Shown here one piece after another: positions 7,688 to 15,228 of a stretch of 64,000 bases of DNA (position 1 is its first letter; every line of letters begins with the position of its first letter). The notes under the pieces were generated by a model. The model did no database searches, had not been told where the DNA came from, and saw only the letters and a program-made list of their open reading frames with translations. This DNA comes from Candidatus Thiodiazotropha sp. CDECU1 (lineage in GTDB: Bacteria > Pseudomonadota > Gammaproteobacteria > Chromatiales > Chromatiaceae). The stretch covers positions 1,302,001 through 1,366,000 of the forward strand of contig NZ_OY734020.1 of the NCBI RefSeq assembly GCF_963455295.1. The letters are read 5' to 3'. The position numbers and the translations under genes are program-made.

Positions 7688-8593
7688 GTGGCAGCACAGT
7701 CGACACAGCAGAGTAACCGCCGGAGTCTGGCAAAACGTTTCAACCTGTCACTTATCCTGATGTATGTCGTTACTGTCCTGGTAACAACACCAGTTGTTTA
7801 TATTATCACCAAGCAGCAAGTCTATAACCGGGCGGAACAGGAGCTGGTGCTGCTGGTCGATGTGGTGAAATCGATTCAGGACTTTATTGCTAACGATCTT
7901 CGACCTCACTTCATGAAGGAGAAGATTTTCTATTCTCCATCCTTCTCCGGGATTGTGGCTACATCCAGAATTGCCAAATATCTTAAGCAGAAGCAGCCTC
8001 AATACTACATCAGCAATGTTTCTGACAACCCATTGAATCCAAATAATATAGTTCAAGGTCTTGAGCAGGATCTATTGAGTCGGTTCCGAGATGATCGGAA
8101 TTTGGCAATAGTGACTACCAGTGGTGAAATCGATGGCCAGAGCTACCTGGTAAGTTCCGCGCCGAAGATCAGTAAAAAAGGCTGCCTGCGCTGTCACGGA
8201 AAACCGGAATCGGCACCTGAGGATGTGAAAGTCACCTACGGTACAGAGAGCGGCTTTGGCTATCAATCCGGTGAGGTGGTGGGCATCAGTGTAGTGGGTG
8301 TACCCTTGGAGGATGTGCAGTCCCTGACGCTTAAGCGCAGTCTAATTGTGATCGGTGCAATCACATTGCTGTTTGCGGTTCTTTTCATCGTCGTGAATAA
8401 ACTCGTTAAGCGTCTGATACTGGTGCCGATTACGGAGATTACCACTGTAGCCACGGCTGTGAGCCATGGTGATATCAGCCGCGAGGTGCGTGTAAAAGAT
8501 CGGAAAGATGAAATCGCAGATCTGGCAAATGCCTTTGAACTCATGCGGCGTAGTCTGGTTGCCGCCATGAAGCGGATGAAACGTAAATCCTGA
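7688..8593 (+). CDS. Membrane sensor with DUF3365 (Tll0287-like) heme-binding domain and HAMP, no output domain
   Basis: A 301-residue protein starting at GTG 7688 behind AAGAGGA. It has a membrane segment at about 18-40, a periplasmic domain of about 180 residues and a second membrane segment at about 215-237, then a HAMP domain (about 237-290). The periplasmic part ends with a c-type heme motif, Cys166-x2-Cys169-His170 (GCLRCHG), followed by a pattern characteristic of DUF3365. Chemoreceptors, kinases and cyclases with this sensor normally continue after HAMP, but here the protein stops about 10 residues later. It may signal through a separate partner or be a truncated receptor. The gap of 208 bases after the thioredoxin gene suggests its own promoter. 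Confidence 0.8.
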   Translation: MAAQSTQQSNRRSLAKRFNLSLILMYVVTVLVTTPVVYIITKQQVYNRAEQELVLLVDVVKSIQDFIANDLRPHFMKEKIFYSPSFSGIVATSRIAKYLKQKQPQYYISNVSDNPLNPNNIVQGLEQDLLSRFRDDRNLAIVTTSGEIDGQSYLVSSAPKISKKGCLRCHGKPESAPEDVKVTYGTESGFGYQSGEVVGISVVGVPLEDVQSLTLKRSLIVIGAITLLFAVLFIVVNKLVKRLILVPITEITTVATAVSHGDISREVRVKDRKDEIADLANAFELMRRSLVAAMKRMKRKS

Positions 8594-8613
8594 TTGAGTT
8601 AGGGCGTGAAAGA

Positions 8614-9207
8614 TCAGCTATGCAGGATTTTGCTTAGGGTCACGTAGGCTTGGTCCTTGAACTGTTCCATCTCGTCAGGGTTATCGATCTCTTCTGATAA
8701 CTTATTGATCAGATCCTGTGTTAGCTGGGGTGTGGAGCAGAAGTCGCCTACTTCCTCCGCTGTATCATCAAATACAATCTCAGCTATGGGCCCCACATGC
8801 TCTGCCAACAGACTTTTCAGTTTTTGGCACAGGATCTCCTTTTTCTCTTCTTCTATCGCTTCGATGTGGGAAGTACTAGTGGATGAAACAGTGGGGCTGG
8901 GCTTATTGTTGATCTGTGGGTTGCGTAGCAGATTGAGTATCTCATGCGTGGGTGGCAGGTCGTGGAAAGCCTCGACTAAATCCGATAATTCCAATCGGTA
9001 ACTGCCACCGGTAATGCTGCTGATCAGGGGGATTGCCTTTCGCCCCCGTCTTGCGCCGAAATAGAGCGCATGAATACGACCCCTGTCCAGTGCGATCGTG
9101 ATTGCTCGATTGCTTTCTGAATGGACAAACAAAGTACCGGTAGTCTGTTTGTCAACCAGTTCGGTTAGGAAATCCAGTATTTGAGAATAGGGAAGGTTTT
9201 TTTGCAT
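8614..9207 (-). CDS. DUF4388-like (PATAN-like) signalling protein
   Basis: A 197-residue soluble protein. The N-terminal 95 residues look like a DUF4388/PATAN-type domain: a start reading SQILDFLTELVDKQTTGTLF, then a GRIHALYFG strand and a SITGGSYRLEL strand. A variable Ser/Thr-rich linker follows (about 100-120). The C-terminal part (about 125-197) is a helical acidic domain seen with other DUF4388 proteins, with PIAEIVFDD and a final QAYVTLSKIL helix. Such proteins occur around type IV pilus and gliding regulation, but no such genes are nearby. It is convergent with the heme-HAMP sensor gene 20 bases away. Function not known. Confidence 0.6.
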   Translation of the reverse strand: MQKNLPYSQILDFLTELVDKQTTGTLFVHSESNRAITIALDRGRIHALYFGARRGRKAIPLISSITGGSYRLELSDLVEAFHDLPPTHEILNLLRNPQINNKPSPTVSSTSTSHIEAIEEEKKEILCQKLKSLLAEHVGPIAEIVFDDTAEEVGDFCSTPQLTQDLINKLSEEIDNPDEMEQFKDQAYVTLSKILHS

Positions 9208-9538
9208 TCCAATTGCTGCGAAGAAATGAGGTTTGTTTAAATATATATAATGAGCAATGATTAATCCAGTTATCCATATGAAATTACACTAATATCTAGA
9301 ATTGATCTGCAACTATGGTTTTTTATAATGAGACCAATTTTTATTACACGATAATTTATTGTATGCCTCGCATTATAAATAAATCACTGTTTAATTGCTC
9401 ATCTAACCCGGCATTGCAGTAGAACCCAGCTTCCCCCTGACCGGGCATGCTGAGTATCGGCTATAGTGTTTATTAGTGTAGGGCCAGGAGTTGGTATTGA
9501 TCTGCAGCCACACGAAATAGGTGATGAGGTGCTCCTGT
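9208..9538. other. AT-rich intergenic region, no gene seen
   Basis: About 330 bases, strongly AT-rich at 9236-9400, upstream of the DUF4388-like gene and downstream of the lipoprotein gene. It probably holds the promoter of the DUF4388-like gene. No convincing gene, repeat or terminator was found. Confidence 0.5.
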
Positions 9539-10240
9539 TCAATATTGTAATGACTTCAACTCATAAAGCACTTGACCGCCTGCAAACACATCATTCGACA
9601 GGGGCTCCTCCCGTAACAGCTTCACCAGGCCGACACCCGGGGCATACCACTCTGTCGTATTTATCAATATCTCCTCATAACCACTCTTTGCATCGGCGTA
9701 GAGGGTGAGGTTTGCCTCGCCTTCAACCCGGATACAGTTATCGAAACGGCCGGCGGTTACAACTACGGTTTCATCCTCCGCCACGATCTGGAAAGTCATC
9801 TTGAGATTCATTCCCCGGGTTAGTCGCTCTGTATAGGGATAGATGCGGCGTAGTACGAATGGATATGTGGGATTGCTCCAATGTGTCCCACTCCTAAACG
9901 GGTATTTGAGTATCCAGTGGGGGGAACTTTCGATAGTGGGTTTACTCTCGATCAGGGTTTGCTTTGCATTGCGATAGATGCCGTCAATGTTCTCAACGAT
10001 ATAGTAACGGGTGCCGTCGCTGGTAATGCGTACCGCGTGCGGTACACCCATGATCGATTCTGGCTCTCCCATGCGTATAGAAAAATTGGCGTGCCGAATG
10101 GTATCGTTAACGTCGGTGGTAACGGAATAGTCCCATTGCATCCCCTCCTGCAATGGGAAGTAGCTCGAACTATCCATTGGCTCGTTGGAGCAGGATGCAA
10201 GTATCAACACTGACACAACAAGGAGAGGGATGATGCTCAT
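9539..10240 (-). CDS. Predicted outer-membrane lipoprotein of the ExbB/ExbD-like operon
   Basis: A 233-residue protein with a short lipoprotein signal; the lipobox LASC puts the lipidated Cys at about residue 17. The mature part is beta-rich (repeated alternating segments, for example YPLQEGMQWDYSV-like start, RVEGEANLTLYADA, EWYAPGVGLVKLL), a pattern also seen in small uncharacterised lipoproteins with a C-terminal WYAPGVGLVK motif. It is the fourth and last gene of a tight minus-strand operon; its start overlaps the stop of the preceding membrane protein by 4 bases. A surface or periplasmic partner of the ion-driven complex is inferred. No enzyme motif recognised. Confidence 0.75.
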   Translation of the reverse strand: MSIIPLLVVSVLILASCSNEPMDSSSYFPLQEGMQWDYSVTTDVNDTIRHANFSIRMGEPESIMGVPHAVRITSDGTRYYIVENIDGIYRNAKQTLIESKPTIESSPHWILKYPFRSGTHWSNPTYPFVLRRIYPYTERLTRGMNLKMTFQIVAEDETVVVTAGRFDNCIRVEGEANLTLYADAKSGYEEILINTTEWYAPGVGLVKLLREEPLSNDVFAGGQVLYELKSLQY

Positions 10241-10752
10241 TTTTCAGGCAATGCAGGATCGGGAAGGGAGTAGATCTCAATCTTCTCCCGTTGTTCTCCA
10301 ATGCGGGTGAAGTCGAGGGGTTGCCCTGGTTTTTTGGCAACAGCGGTTTTTCTGCCTAGCTGAATTATACCGTTACGCATATTGCGTAACGCATCGTCAA
10401 GATTGGAGTGAAGTTCCTTGTTGTATTCCAATTTGTAGGCACGTGGATCATCCGCCGGCTCACCACTGCTGAGGTCGGTTGCCCAGAGGGTGATGGTTCC
10501 GGGCGACCCAGTTGTCTTGTCGGGTTCATCAACCACTGATGCGTGCAGAAGAAAGCGTTGCGGAACATCGATCCTTGCGGGCCAGCCCTGGACCGCTTGC
10601 CACCCCTGATAACTGATGAAGTAGAGTGCTGTTGCGGATACAACGATAAATGCCCTAATCAGGATCGGGAAACTGCTGGCTATCAATGCCGCGGCTGCCA
10701 ACACGGCCAAAGCGACATATGCGAGTAGCAACAGTAGCAGGGATTCACTCAT
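10237..10752 (-). CDS. Membrane protein of unknown function in the ExbB/ExbD-like operon
   Basis: A 171-residue protein with two hydrophobic segments at the N-terminus (about 4-24 and 30-48), then a hydrophilic domain of about 115 residues with a predicted beta-strand start (RFLLHASVVDE, GTITLWATD) and a basic C-terminal part. No known domain recognised. It overlaps its neighbours by 4 bases on both sides, which strongly suggests translational coupling and equal stoichiometry with the ExbD-like and lipoprotein genes. The topology (two helices followed by one soluble domain) suggests a membrane adaptor. Confidence 0.7.
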   Translation of the reverse strand: MSESLLLLLLAYVALAVLAAAALIASSFPILIRAFIVVSATALYFISYQGWQAVQGWPARIDVPQRFLLHASVVDEPDKTTGSPGTITLWATDLSSGEPADDPRAYKLEYNKELHSNLDDALRNMRNGIIQLGRKTAVAKKPGQPLDFTRIGEQREKIEIYSLPDPALPEK

Positions 10753-11357
10753 ATCTTACCTACCTGGACAATCGATTTTTCAAGAGTATTGATATTGTTG
10801 ACCTGTCCATCGGTACCGATGGTAAAGCGTATCGCTGTCTTCTCCTCGCCAACCCGTTCGAGCCTGTGGGTTGCATAGTGCAGCACTTTCAATGCGGGGT
10901 TGACCTCCGCCAGATAGACGGTTACCGCAACAGGCTGCAGTGTCTTGCTGTTGTAATAGTGAATGTTGATGACATATTCTCCCGCCGGACGACCGCGTAT
11001 GGTCACTATCTCCTGGTTCAGTGGGTTGATCACCGTTTTACCGTCTATCAGCAGGGTATCGTTGGCCATACCGCGATCATCTCTATCCAGATGCATTAGA
11101 CTTGCCTGGGGGTTCTTGAACCAGATCAACTCACCGCTTGGTCCTTCGACCCAGGTATCGATATCATCGGGACTGTTATCGGCCCAGGTTACCGAGATCA
11201 GGAAATCGGCCTTGGGCGTGATGGTGCCGCTCTTTGCGGGTGGATTTAAAAACATCAAGGCGACCAGAAAAAGAAAGGTGAACGCAAGCAGGGCGTTGAA
11301 CAGCAGGTCGGTGAAAGGGTCCGCATCAAACTGCCGGCTGTTGCGAAACATGGCCAT
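10749..11357 (-). CDS. ExbD-like single-helix protein with a DUF2135/YfaP-like periplasmic domain
   Basis: A 202-residue protein. Its N-terminus reads FDADPFTDLLFNALLAFTF, which resembles the ExbD/TolR helix start with its essential Asp two or three residues after the Pro, followed by a single membrane segment (about 16-40). Instead of the usual ExbD periplasmic fold, the rest (about 50-160) starts like a DUF2135/YfaP beta-domain: VTWADNSPDDIDTWVEGPSG. It continues with GRPAGEYVINIHYYNSK. It lies 4 bases after the ExbB/TolQ-like gene, consistent with a stator pair. The swapped periplasmic domain is unusual and suggests a specialised force-transducing complex. Similarity was judged by eye; domain names are tentative. 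Confidence 0.65.
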   Translation of the reverse strand: MAMFRNSRQFDADPFTDLLFNALLAFTFLFLVALMFLNPPAKSGTITPKADFLISVTWADNSPDDIDTWVEGPSGELIWFKNPQASLMHLDRDDRGMANDTLLIDGKTVINPLNQEIVTIRGRPAGEYVINIHYYNSKTLQPVAVTVYLAEVNPALKVLHYATHRLERVGEEKTAIRFTIGTDGQVNNINTLEKSIVQVGKI

Positions 11358-11361
11358 CTGA

Positions 11362-12159
11362 TCACTGTTCCCTGCCAGCAGCTTTGAACAGGCGTGTTTC
11401 AGTGAACTCTACTGCTTCTGACACCAGGCGATCCGCGGCGCGATCCAGGATCAGATACTGCAACCCGAGTAACATGCTGCAGCTGAGTCCCATCAGGGTT
11501 GTGTTCAGGGCCACTCCCATACCAGTGGTCATTCGTTGCAACAGGCCCTGTATATCGGATAGGTCGAATGATTCCAGCTCAGCCACCGGTGCAAGCATTA
11601 ATATGAATCCGACCACAGTGCCGAGCAGACCAAGTTTCACAAGCAGCCCGCAGATGAACCAACCAACTTCGTGCTGGCCTCTGGTTCGTTCCGCCATCAC
11701 CTGTGCCAGCAGCTGGGTATCCTGGCTTCCTTGATTGGATTGAGCCCGGCTGTGGATTGCGGCAACTCCTGCAATCAACTGACCGGAGAGGGAGTCTCTT
11801 GCAGGTAGCTGGTTGTCCATCCACCAACGATTGCTGCCTTGACCAGTCGGATTGGCAGAGGTGAATAGCACGATACGATCGAGGGCGCTCTGTTCCTGTG
11901 ACAAAAAGAGTGTCCGCGCCGCACAATGGCAGGTAGCGATAACAAAGAGTATCAGGATGATCAGCGTGATACGGCTGGGATCAGACAGCAGGGCGGTTTG
12001 CAGCAGGCCTTTTTCCCAGAATATCCAGCTGATAAACAGCAGTAATCCGAGCAGAAGGAGCCACTGTAAGAAAAGGCCATATGGGGTTTTTGTGTAGCGC
12101 AATTCTGGGCACTCGTTATTATTCGAAATCCTGTGAATAAAAAGCATGCTCCGTGCCAT
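11362..12159 (-). CDS. MotA/TolQ/ExbB family proton-channel protein
   Basis: A 265-residue inner-membrane protein with hydrophobic segments at about 30-48, 62-82, 165-190 and 215-240. The third and fourth helices carry the family signature LGLLGTVVGF and MTTGMGVALNTTLMGL. ExbB/TolQ/MotA proteins form a pentameric proton channel around a dimer of ExbD/TolR/MotB; the next gene supplies an ExbD-like partner. It is the first gene of a four-gene operon transcribed leftwards. No TonB, TolA, Pal or flagellar gene is nearby, so this is not the ordinary Ton, Tol or Mot system. Family call firm; biological role unknown. Confidence 0.8.
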   Translation of the reverse strand: MARSMLFIHRISNNNECPELRYTKTPYGLFLQWLLLLGLLLFISWIFWEKGLLQTALLSDPSRITLIILILFVIATCHCAARTLFLSQEQSALDRIVLFTSANPTGQGSNRWWMDNQLPARDSLSGQLIAGVAAIHSRAQSNQGSQDTQLLAQVMAERTRGQHEVGWFICGLLVKLGLLGTVVGFILMLAPVAELESFDLSDIQGLLQRMTTGMGVALNTTLMGLSCSMLLGLQYLILDRAADRLVSEAVEFTETRLFKAAGREQ

Positions 12160-12344
12160 TTACCTGTACCCAGTATCTATCCCTATCTATCATGGAAATC
12201 ATCTATCGGCGCCTAATATGTGTTCACATATTGAGCATTGTCGGCAGTTTTTGAACAATGCCCGATGCCATCAGCGGGAGACGGGCGGCATTGCTTGCCG
12301 TGAGCGTCCAGCCGATGCCTTGCCTGGCAGTGACTAAAGGGGGC

Positions 12345-12360
12345 AGGCACAGTTGTTGCT
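12345..12360 (+). promoter_or_regulatory. Sigma-54-type promoter upstream of the diheme cytochrome c gene
   Basis: AGGCACA-GTTG-TTGCT matches the -24/-12 consensus TGGCACG-N4-TTGCW at all the critical positions: GG at 12346-12347 and GC at 12358-12359, with the exact 12-base register. The predicted start is near 12371, about 50 bases before the coding region. Needs an NtrC-type activator. Confidence 0.55.
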
Positions 12361-12423
12361 ATTACTTCACTTATTTCGTGTCGATAAATATCAGTAACCT
12401 TTCAGTCAGGGGAGATACAAACA

Positions 12424-13173
12424 ATGGTTAGGTTGAAGTTGTCTTTAACCACTGTGATCGCGGCAGTCGCATTTTTTCTGGTCTCTGTTGTACATGCAAA
12501 GGATGAGCAAATGTTGGCCCTGGCCAATGCTTCCGGTTGTTTCATCTGTCATAAGATAGCACCAGAAGCCAATCCCGATGATCTTCCACTCGCACCGAGC
12601 TATCAAGAGATCGCGTTACGCTATAGGGGCGAAAACGATGTGTTCAGCCCACTGCTTGACCGGGTCCTGCATGGCACGGTCTATCGGGACCAGGCCTGGA
12701 GCGGCAAGGTCGGAATGCGGTTCATGCCGCCGAACGTGAATGTCACTCGAGAGGATGCCTCCTCCCTTCTTCACTGGATACTTAAGTTGGATATAGATCC
12801 TGAGGTTGCAGAGCGGCTTATGTATCACGACAGAATGCTGGCCCTCTCTACTGTCAGCGGTTGCACCATCTGTCATCGGGTAGATCCGGTCAAGGAGATG
12901 CGTGTCATACCGCTTGCACCGTCATTTAAAGAGGTGGCTGCGCACTACCGGGACAGGCCTGACAGTAAGGATAGATTGCTGGAGTCGGTACTGGAGGGAA
13001 CCCAGGGTAATCAAAAGGTATGGCAAAACGTCAATATGCAATTCATGCCACCGAATGTGGCCTTGAAAAAGGATGAAGCCGCTGAGTTGGTAAATTGGAT
13101 CTTATCCCTCGATACCAAGGGGGTAGCTATACCCATGGAACCACCTAAAGGCATGCGCTCTTCCAGTCAGTGA
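12424..13173 (+). CDS. Exported diheme cytochrome c made of two tandem class-I domains
   Basis: A 249-residue protein with a signal peptide (about 1-26) and two similar domains of about 105 residues. Each has an N-terminal heme motif (Cys39-x2-Cys42-His43, and Cys147-x2-Cys150-His151) and a distal Met in the same FMPPN context (near residues 101 and 208), followed by a WIL-containing C-terminal helix. This is the pattern of a cytochrome c551/c552 gene duplicated in tandem. It is a periplasmic electron carrier. A sigma-54-type promoter lies upstream, and pqqA follows about 290 bases later, so it might accept electrons from a quinoprotein dehydrogenase or from another periplasmic oxidase; the partner is not shown by the sequence. 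Confidence 0.88.
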   Translation: MVRLKLSLTTVIAAVAFFLVSVVHAKDEQMLALANASGCFICHKIAPEANPDDLPLAPSYQEIALRYRGENDVFSPLLDRVLHGTVYRDQAWSGKVGMRFMPPNVNVTREDASSLLHWILKLDIDPEVAERLMYHDRMLALSTVSGCTICHRVDPVKEMRVIPLAPSFKEVAAHYRDRPDSKDRLLESVLEGTQGNQKVWQNVNMQFMPPNVALKKDEAAELVNWILSLDTKGVAIPMEPPKGMRSSSQ

Positions 13174-13466
13174 TCTAGAGCCTCTCTCGCTATTGCTTCA
13201 CTGTGTATAAAGATTTCACGGGGTTGTGTTCAGAAACTGCACACCTGGAGCAGTGTCTCCGGATTGGGGGCTGCCGGATAGGATCCATAGGTGATTTTTT
13301 TCCCAGTATTTTAGGTATTTATCTCTAATTTACTGATCCAAATGGAGTTGGATGTTGTGCGTACTCTGTTGGTATGTATCTTGAAAGTTAATCCGTGTTA
13401 CCTCTGTTGGCAGTTGGAGGCGACTTTTCCATAAACCATATACAACAGATAGGAGACAGAATCACG

Positions 13467-13544
13467 ATGCATAAATGGTCTAAACCGAGGTATCAAAACC
13501 TGCGTTATGGTTTTGAGATCAATCTGTATGTAAAAGTGCGATAA
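13467..13544 (+). CDS. pqqA: PqqA, precursor peptide of the cofactor PQQ
   Basis: A 25-residue peptide gene. The ATG at 13467 follows an AGGAGA ribosome site at 13451-13456. The peptide has the PqqA layout: a Trp-x-Lys-Pro start (residues 4-7), a GFE segment and the diagnostic Glu17-x3-Tyr21 pair whose side chains become PQQ, then a short basic tail. A strong intrinsic terminator follows 24 bases after the stop, so this is a short, separately transcribed message, as expected for an abundant precursor. No pqqB, C, D or E is in the window; they must be elsewhere. The PQQ-relay genes at 2-1827 support a need for PQQ. Recognition rests on the motif and length. Confidence 0.85.
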   Translation: MHKWSKPRYQNLRYGFEINLYVKVR

Positions 13545-13568
13545 CTTCGGTCTTGCGTAGAAGATGTG

Positions 13569-13596
13569 GCGGGGGAGCTTTGCTCCCCCGCTTTTT
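13569..13596 (+). terminator. Intrinsic terminator of pqqA
   Basis: A perfect 10-bp GC-rich stem (GCGGGGGAGC at 13569-13578 with GCTCCCCCGC at 13582-13591) with a TTT loop, followed directly by five T. It points rightwards and ends the pqqA transcript. Confidence 0.9.
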
Positions 13597-13653
13597 GTTG
13601 TGGAGGTCATTTGCCTCGTTCAGTAACAGCATGTGACCAGGTTTCCAGAAGGC

Positions 13654-14061
13654 TCAATAGACACCCTGATTGTTGAGAAAGTTGCCCAGCTCTTTATCGC
13701 TTTTAAAGATATGAATTAGCACCCAGTCAGAGGAGACATCATAATCGGAGCGGAATGTCGGGCTCTTTCCTTGTGTGACACTGGCGACCAAATTACCAAG
13801 ATGTTGCAGCAAAACATTGTGTTCATGTAGATGCTCTTCATACCCTGGATAGTTATATTGTTTCATCAACGCATCTTCTGTTGCGAAGTGGGTTCGTGTG
13901 TGTTCATTCAAATCGATCAATAATTTTTCCAGGACCTCTTTATCCTCACTCCCTTCCACCGCGGTATGCAGATTGTTGACGATATCGAGCATTTCTTGAT
14001 GTTGGTCGTCTATCACTTTGACGTTGACACTGAATTCGTCGCTCCACGAAACGATTGGCAT
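13654..14061 (-). CDS. Bacteriohemerythrin
   Basis: A 135-residue single-domain hemerythrin. The diiron ligands are visible: His21 (DDQHQ), His54, His58 and Glu62 (EHTRTHFATE), His77 and His81 (HLHEH), and His117 with Asp122 (IHIFKSDKEL). Bacteriohemerythrins bind O2 reversibly and are thought to carry or sense oxygen in microaerobic bacteria. It is convergent to pqqA and divergent from the hup cluster, which needs protection from O2, but no shared regulation is seen. Length is normal for the family and no signal peptide is present, so it is cytoplasmic. Confidence 0.92.
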   Translation of the reverse strand: MPIVSWSDEFSVNVKVIDDQHQEMLDIVNNLHTAVEGSEDKEVLEKLLIDLNEHTRTHFATEDALMKQYNYPGYEEHLHEHNVLLQHLGNLVASVTQGKSPTFRSDYDVSSDWVLIHIFKSDKELGNFLNNQGVY

Positions 14062-14450
14062 ATTGTTCTCTCAATTATGTGAATTATGTTACCAGGCGAA
14101 TATCCATGCTCCATTCCTAGAATGGTCCAATAGCATATGCTGCTCATTCGAATTATGCGTCATTTCCAGGATAGGCACCTCATTAGCAGAGAAATTTTTT
14201 ATTTTAATCTGTTTCAACCAGGACGCATGTGAGGTGTAAAGCTGCTTTCCTATTGGTGGGCGGATTGGTAGAAAACCCTTGATATTCTGTGCAAATAGGC
14301 AAAAACAGTGAGTGCTATACATAGAAACTGGAAAGTAACCTTCCAAATTCTATAATAAACGATAAGAAACATTCCATTCTAATTATCCATTACCCGTACT
14401 TATCTGGAAAAATAGTATCGAAAACAATGGCTAACCCCAATGGAGGAGGT
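14062..14450. other. Intergenic region between bacteriohemerythrin and hupD
   Basis: About 390 bases, AT-rich. It should hold the bacteriohemerythrin promoter and the upstream activator sites for the sigma-54-type hupD promoter. No hydrogenase structural gene or remnant can be recognised, and the short open frames here have no coding character. Confidence 0.5.
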
Positions 14451-14466
14451 TGGCGCGTGGTTTGCA
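14451..14466 (+). promoter_or_regulatory. Sigma-54-type promoter of the hup accessory operon
   Basis: TGGCGCG-TGGT-TTGCA differs from the -24/-12 consensus TGGCACG-N4-TTGCA at one base and has GG at 14452-14453 and GC at 14464-14465 in the exact 12-base register. The predicted transcription start is near 14477. The NtrC-type activator HupR/HoxA encoded 11 kb downstream has the GAFTGA loop needed to work with sigma-54. Confidence 0.72.
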
Positions 14467-14508
14467 CATAGTGTTTTCAATTATCCCTGGCCCCAGCCGG
14501 AGTCCCAT

Positions 14509-15228
14509 ATGCCCGAATTGCCGAATGTACTGATCCTTGGTATTGGAAACCTGCTTTGGGCCGATGAGGGTTTTGGGGTGCGCGCAGTGGAGTCGCTGCA
14601 GCGTCAATACCGTTTCCCTGACCATGTGCGTCTTCTGGATGGAGGTACCCAGGGTATCTATCTGGTTCAGCATATCCGCGAGGCGCAGATACTGGTGGTC
14701 TTCGATGCGGTTGACTACGGTCTGCCTGGTGGCAGCCTGAAACGAGTTGAGGGTGATGAGGTACCCAAGTTCATGGGTGCCAAAAAGGTAAGTCTGCATC
14801 AGACAGGGTTTCAAGAGGTGCTCGCCATGGCGGAGATGCTGGGCGACTATCCCCAACATCTTCTTCTGGTGGGTGTGCAACCCGTTGAGCTGGAGGACTA
14901 CGGCGGCAGTTTGCGGGAGCCTGTCCGGGCCCAGATAGGGCCAGCGATCCACATGGCTCTGGATTATCTGCAAGGGCTTGGCATAGAGGTCGAGCGGCGT
15001 GAAACACCACTCTCACCCGACAGTGGTTTGCAGGGTGCTATCTCCGATATCAGGCGCTATGAGAGTGAGCGACCCTCGGAACAATATGCCTGTCGGGTTG
15101 GAGACGCAAGGGTTCTGACGTCGTCACAGTTTGATCTGGCCTACCGTCCGGCTCCCCTTGAGCAGAATGCCCTGTGTGTGGATGTGGATACACATCTCGA
15201 TAAGTACCGTAACCAGGGGGATCAGTGA
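14509..15228 (+). CDS. hupD: [NiFe]-hydrogenase maturation protease HupD/HoxM
   Basis: A 239-residue endopeptidase that removes the C-terminal tail of the hydrogenase large subunit after nickel insertion. The family start is clear: LILGIGNLLWADEGFG holds the Asn and the nickel-sensing Glu, and further ligands are in the FDAVDYG segment (Asp) and the SLHQTG segment (His). The frame is open to an ATG at 14440, but a sigma-54-type promoter lies at 14451-14466, so ATG 14509 (GGAG 6 bases upstream) was chosen; it also matches family N-termini. A longer than usual C-terminal extension of about 60 residues follows. It is the first gene of the operon; normally hupS, hupL and hupC precede it, but here they do not. 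Confidence 0.88.
   Translation: MPELPNVLILGIGNLLWADEGFGVRAVESLQRQYRFPDHVRLLDGGTQGIYLVQHIREAQILVVFDAVDYGLPGGSLKRVEGDEVPKFMGAKKVSLHQTGFQEVLAMAEMLGDYPQHLLLVGVQPVELEDYGGSLREPVRAQIGPAIHMALDYLQGLGIEVERRETPLSPDSGLQGAISDIRRYESERPSEQYACRVGDARVLTSSQFDLAYRPAPLEQNALCVDVDTHLDKYRNQGDQ

Noticed and set aside
14089-14346. Minus-strand frame of 85 codons upstream of the bacteriohemerythrin gene
   Set aside because: No ribosome site, AT-rich and without protein-like composition; it lies in a promoter region.
14440-14508. Extended N-terminus of HupD from ATG 14440
   Set aside because: It would include the sigma-54-type promoter element at 14451-14466, and the extra 23 residues do not look like the family; ATG 14509 fits better.
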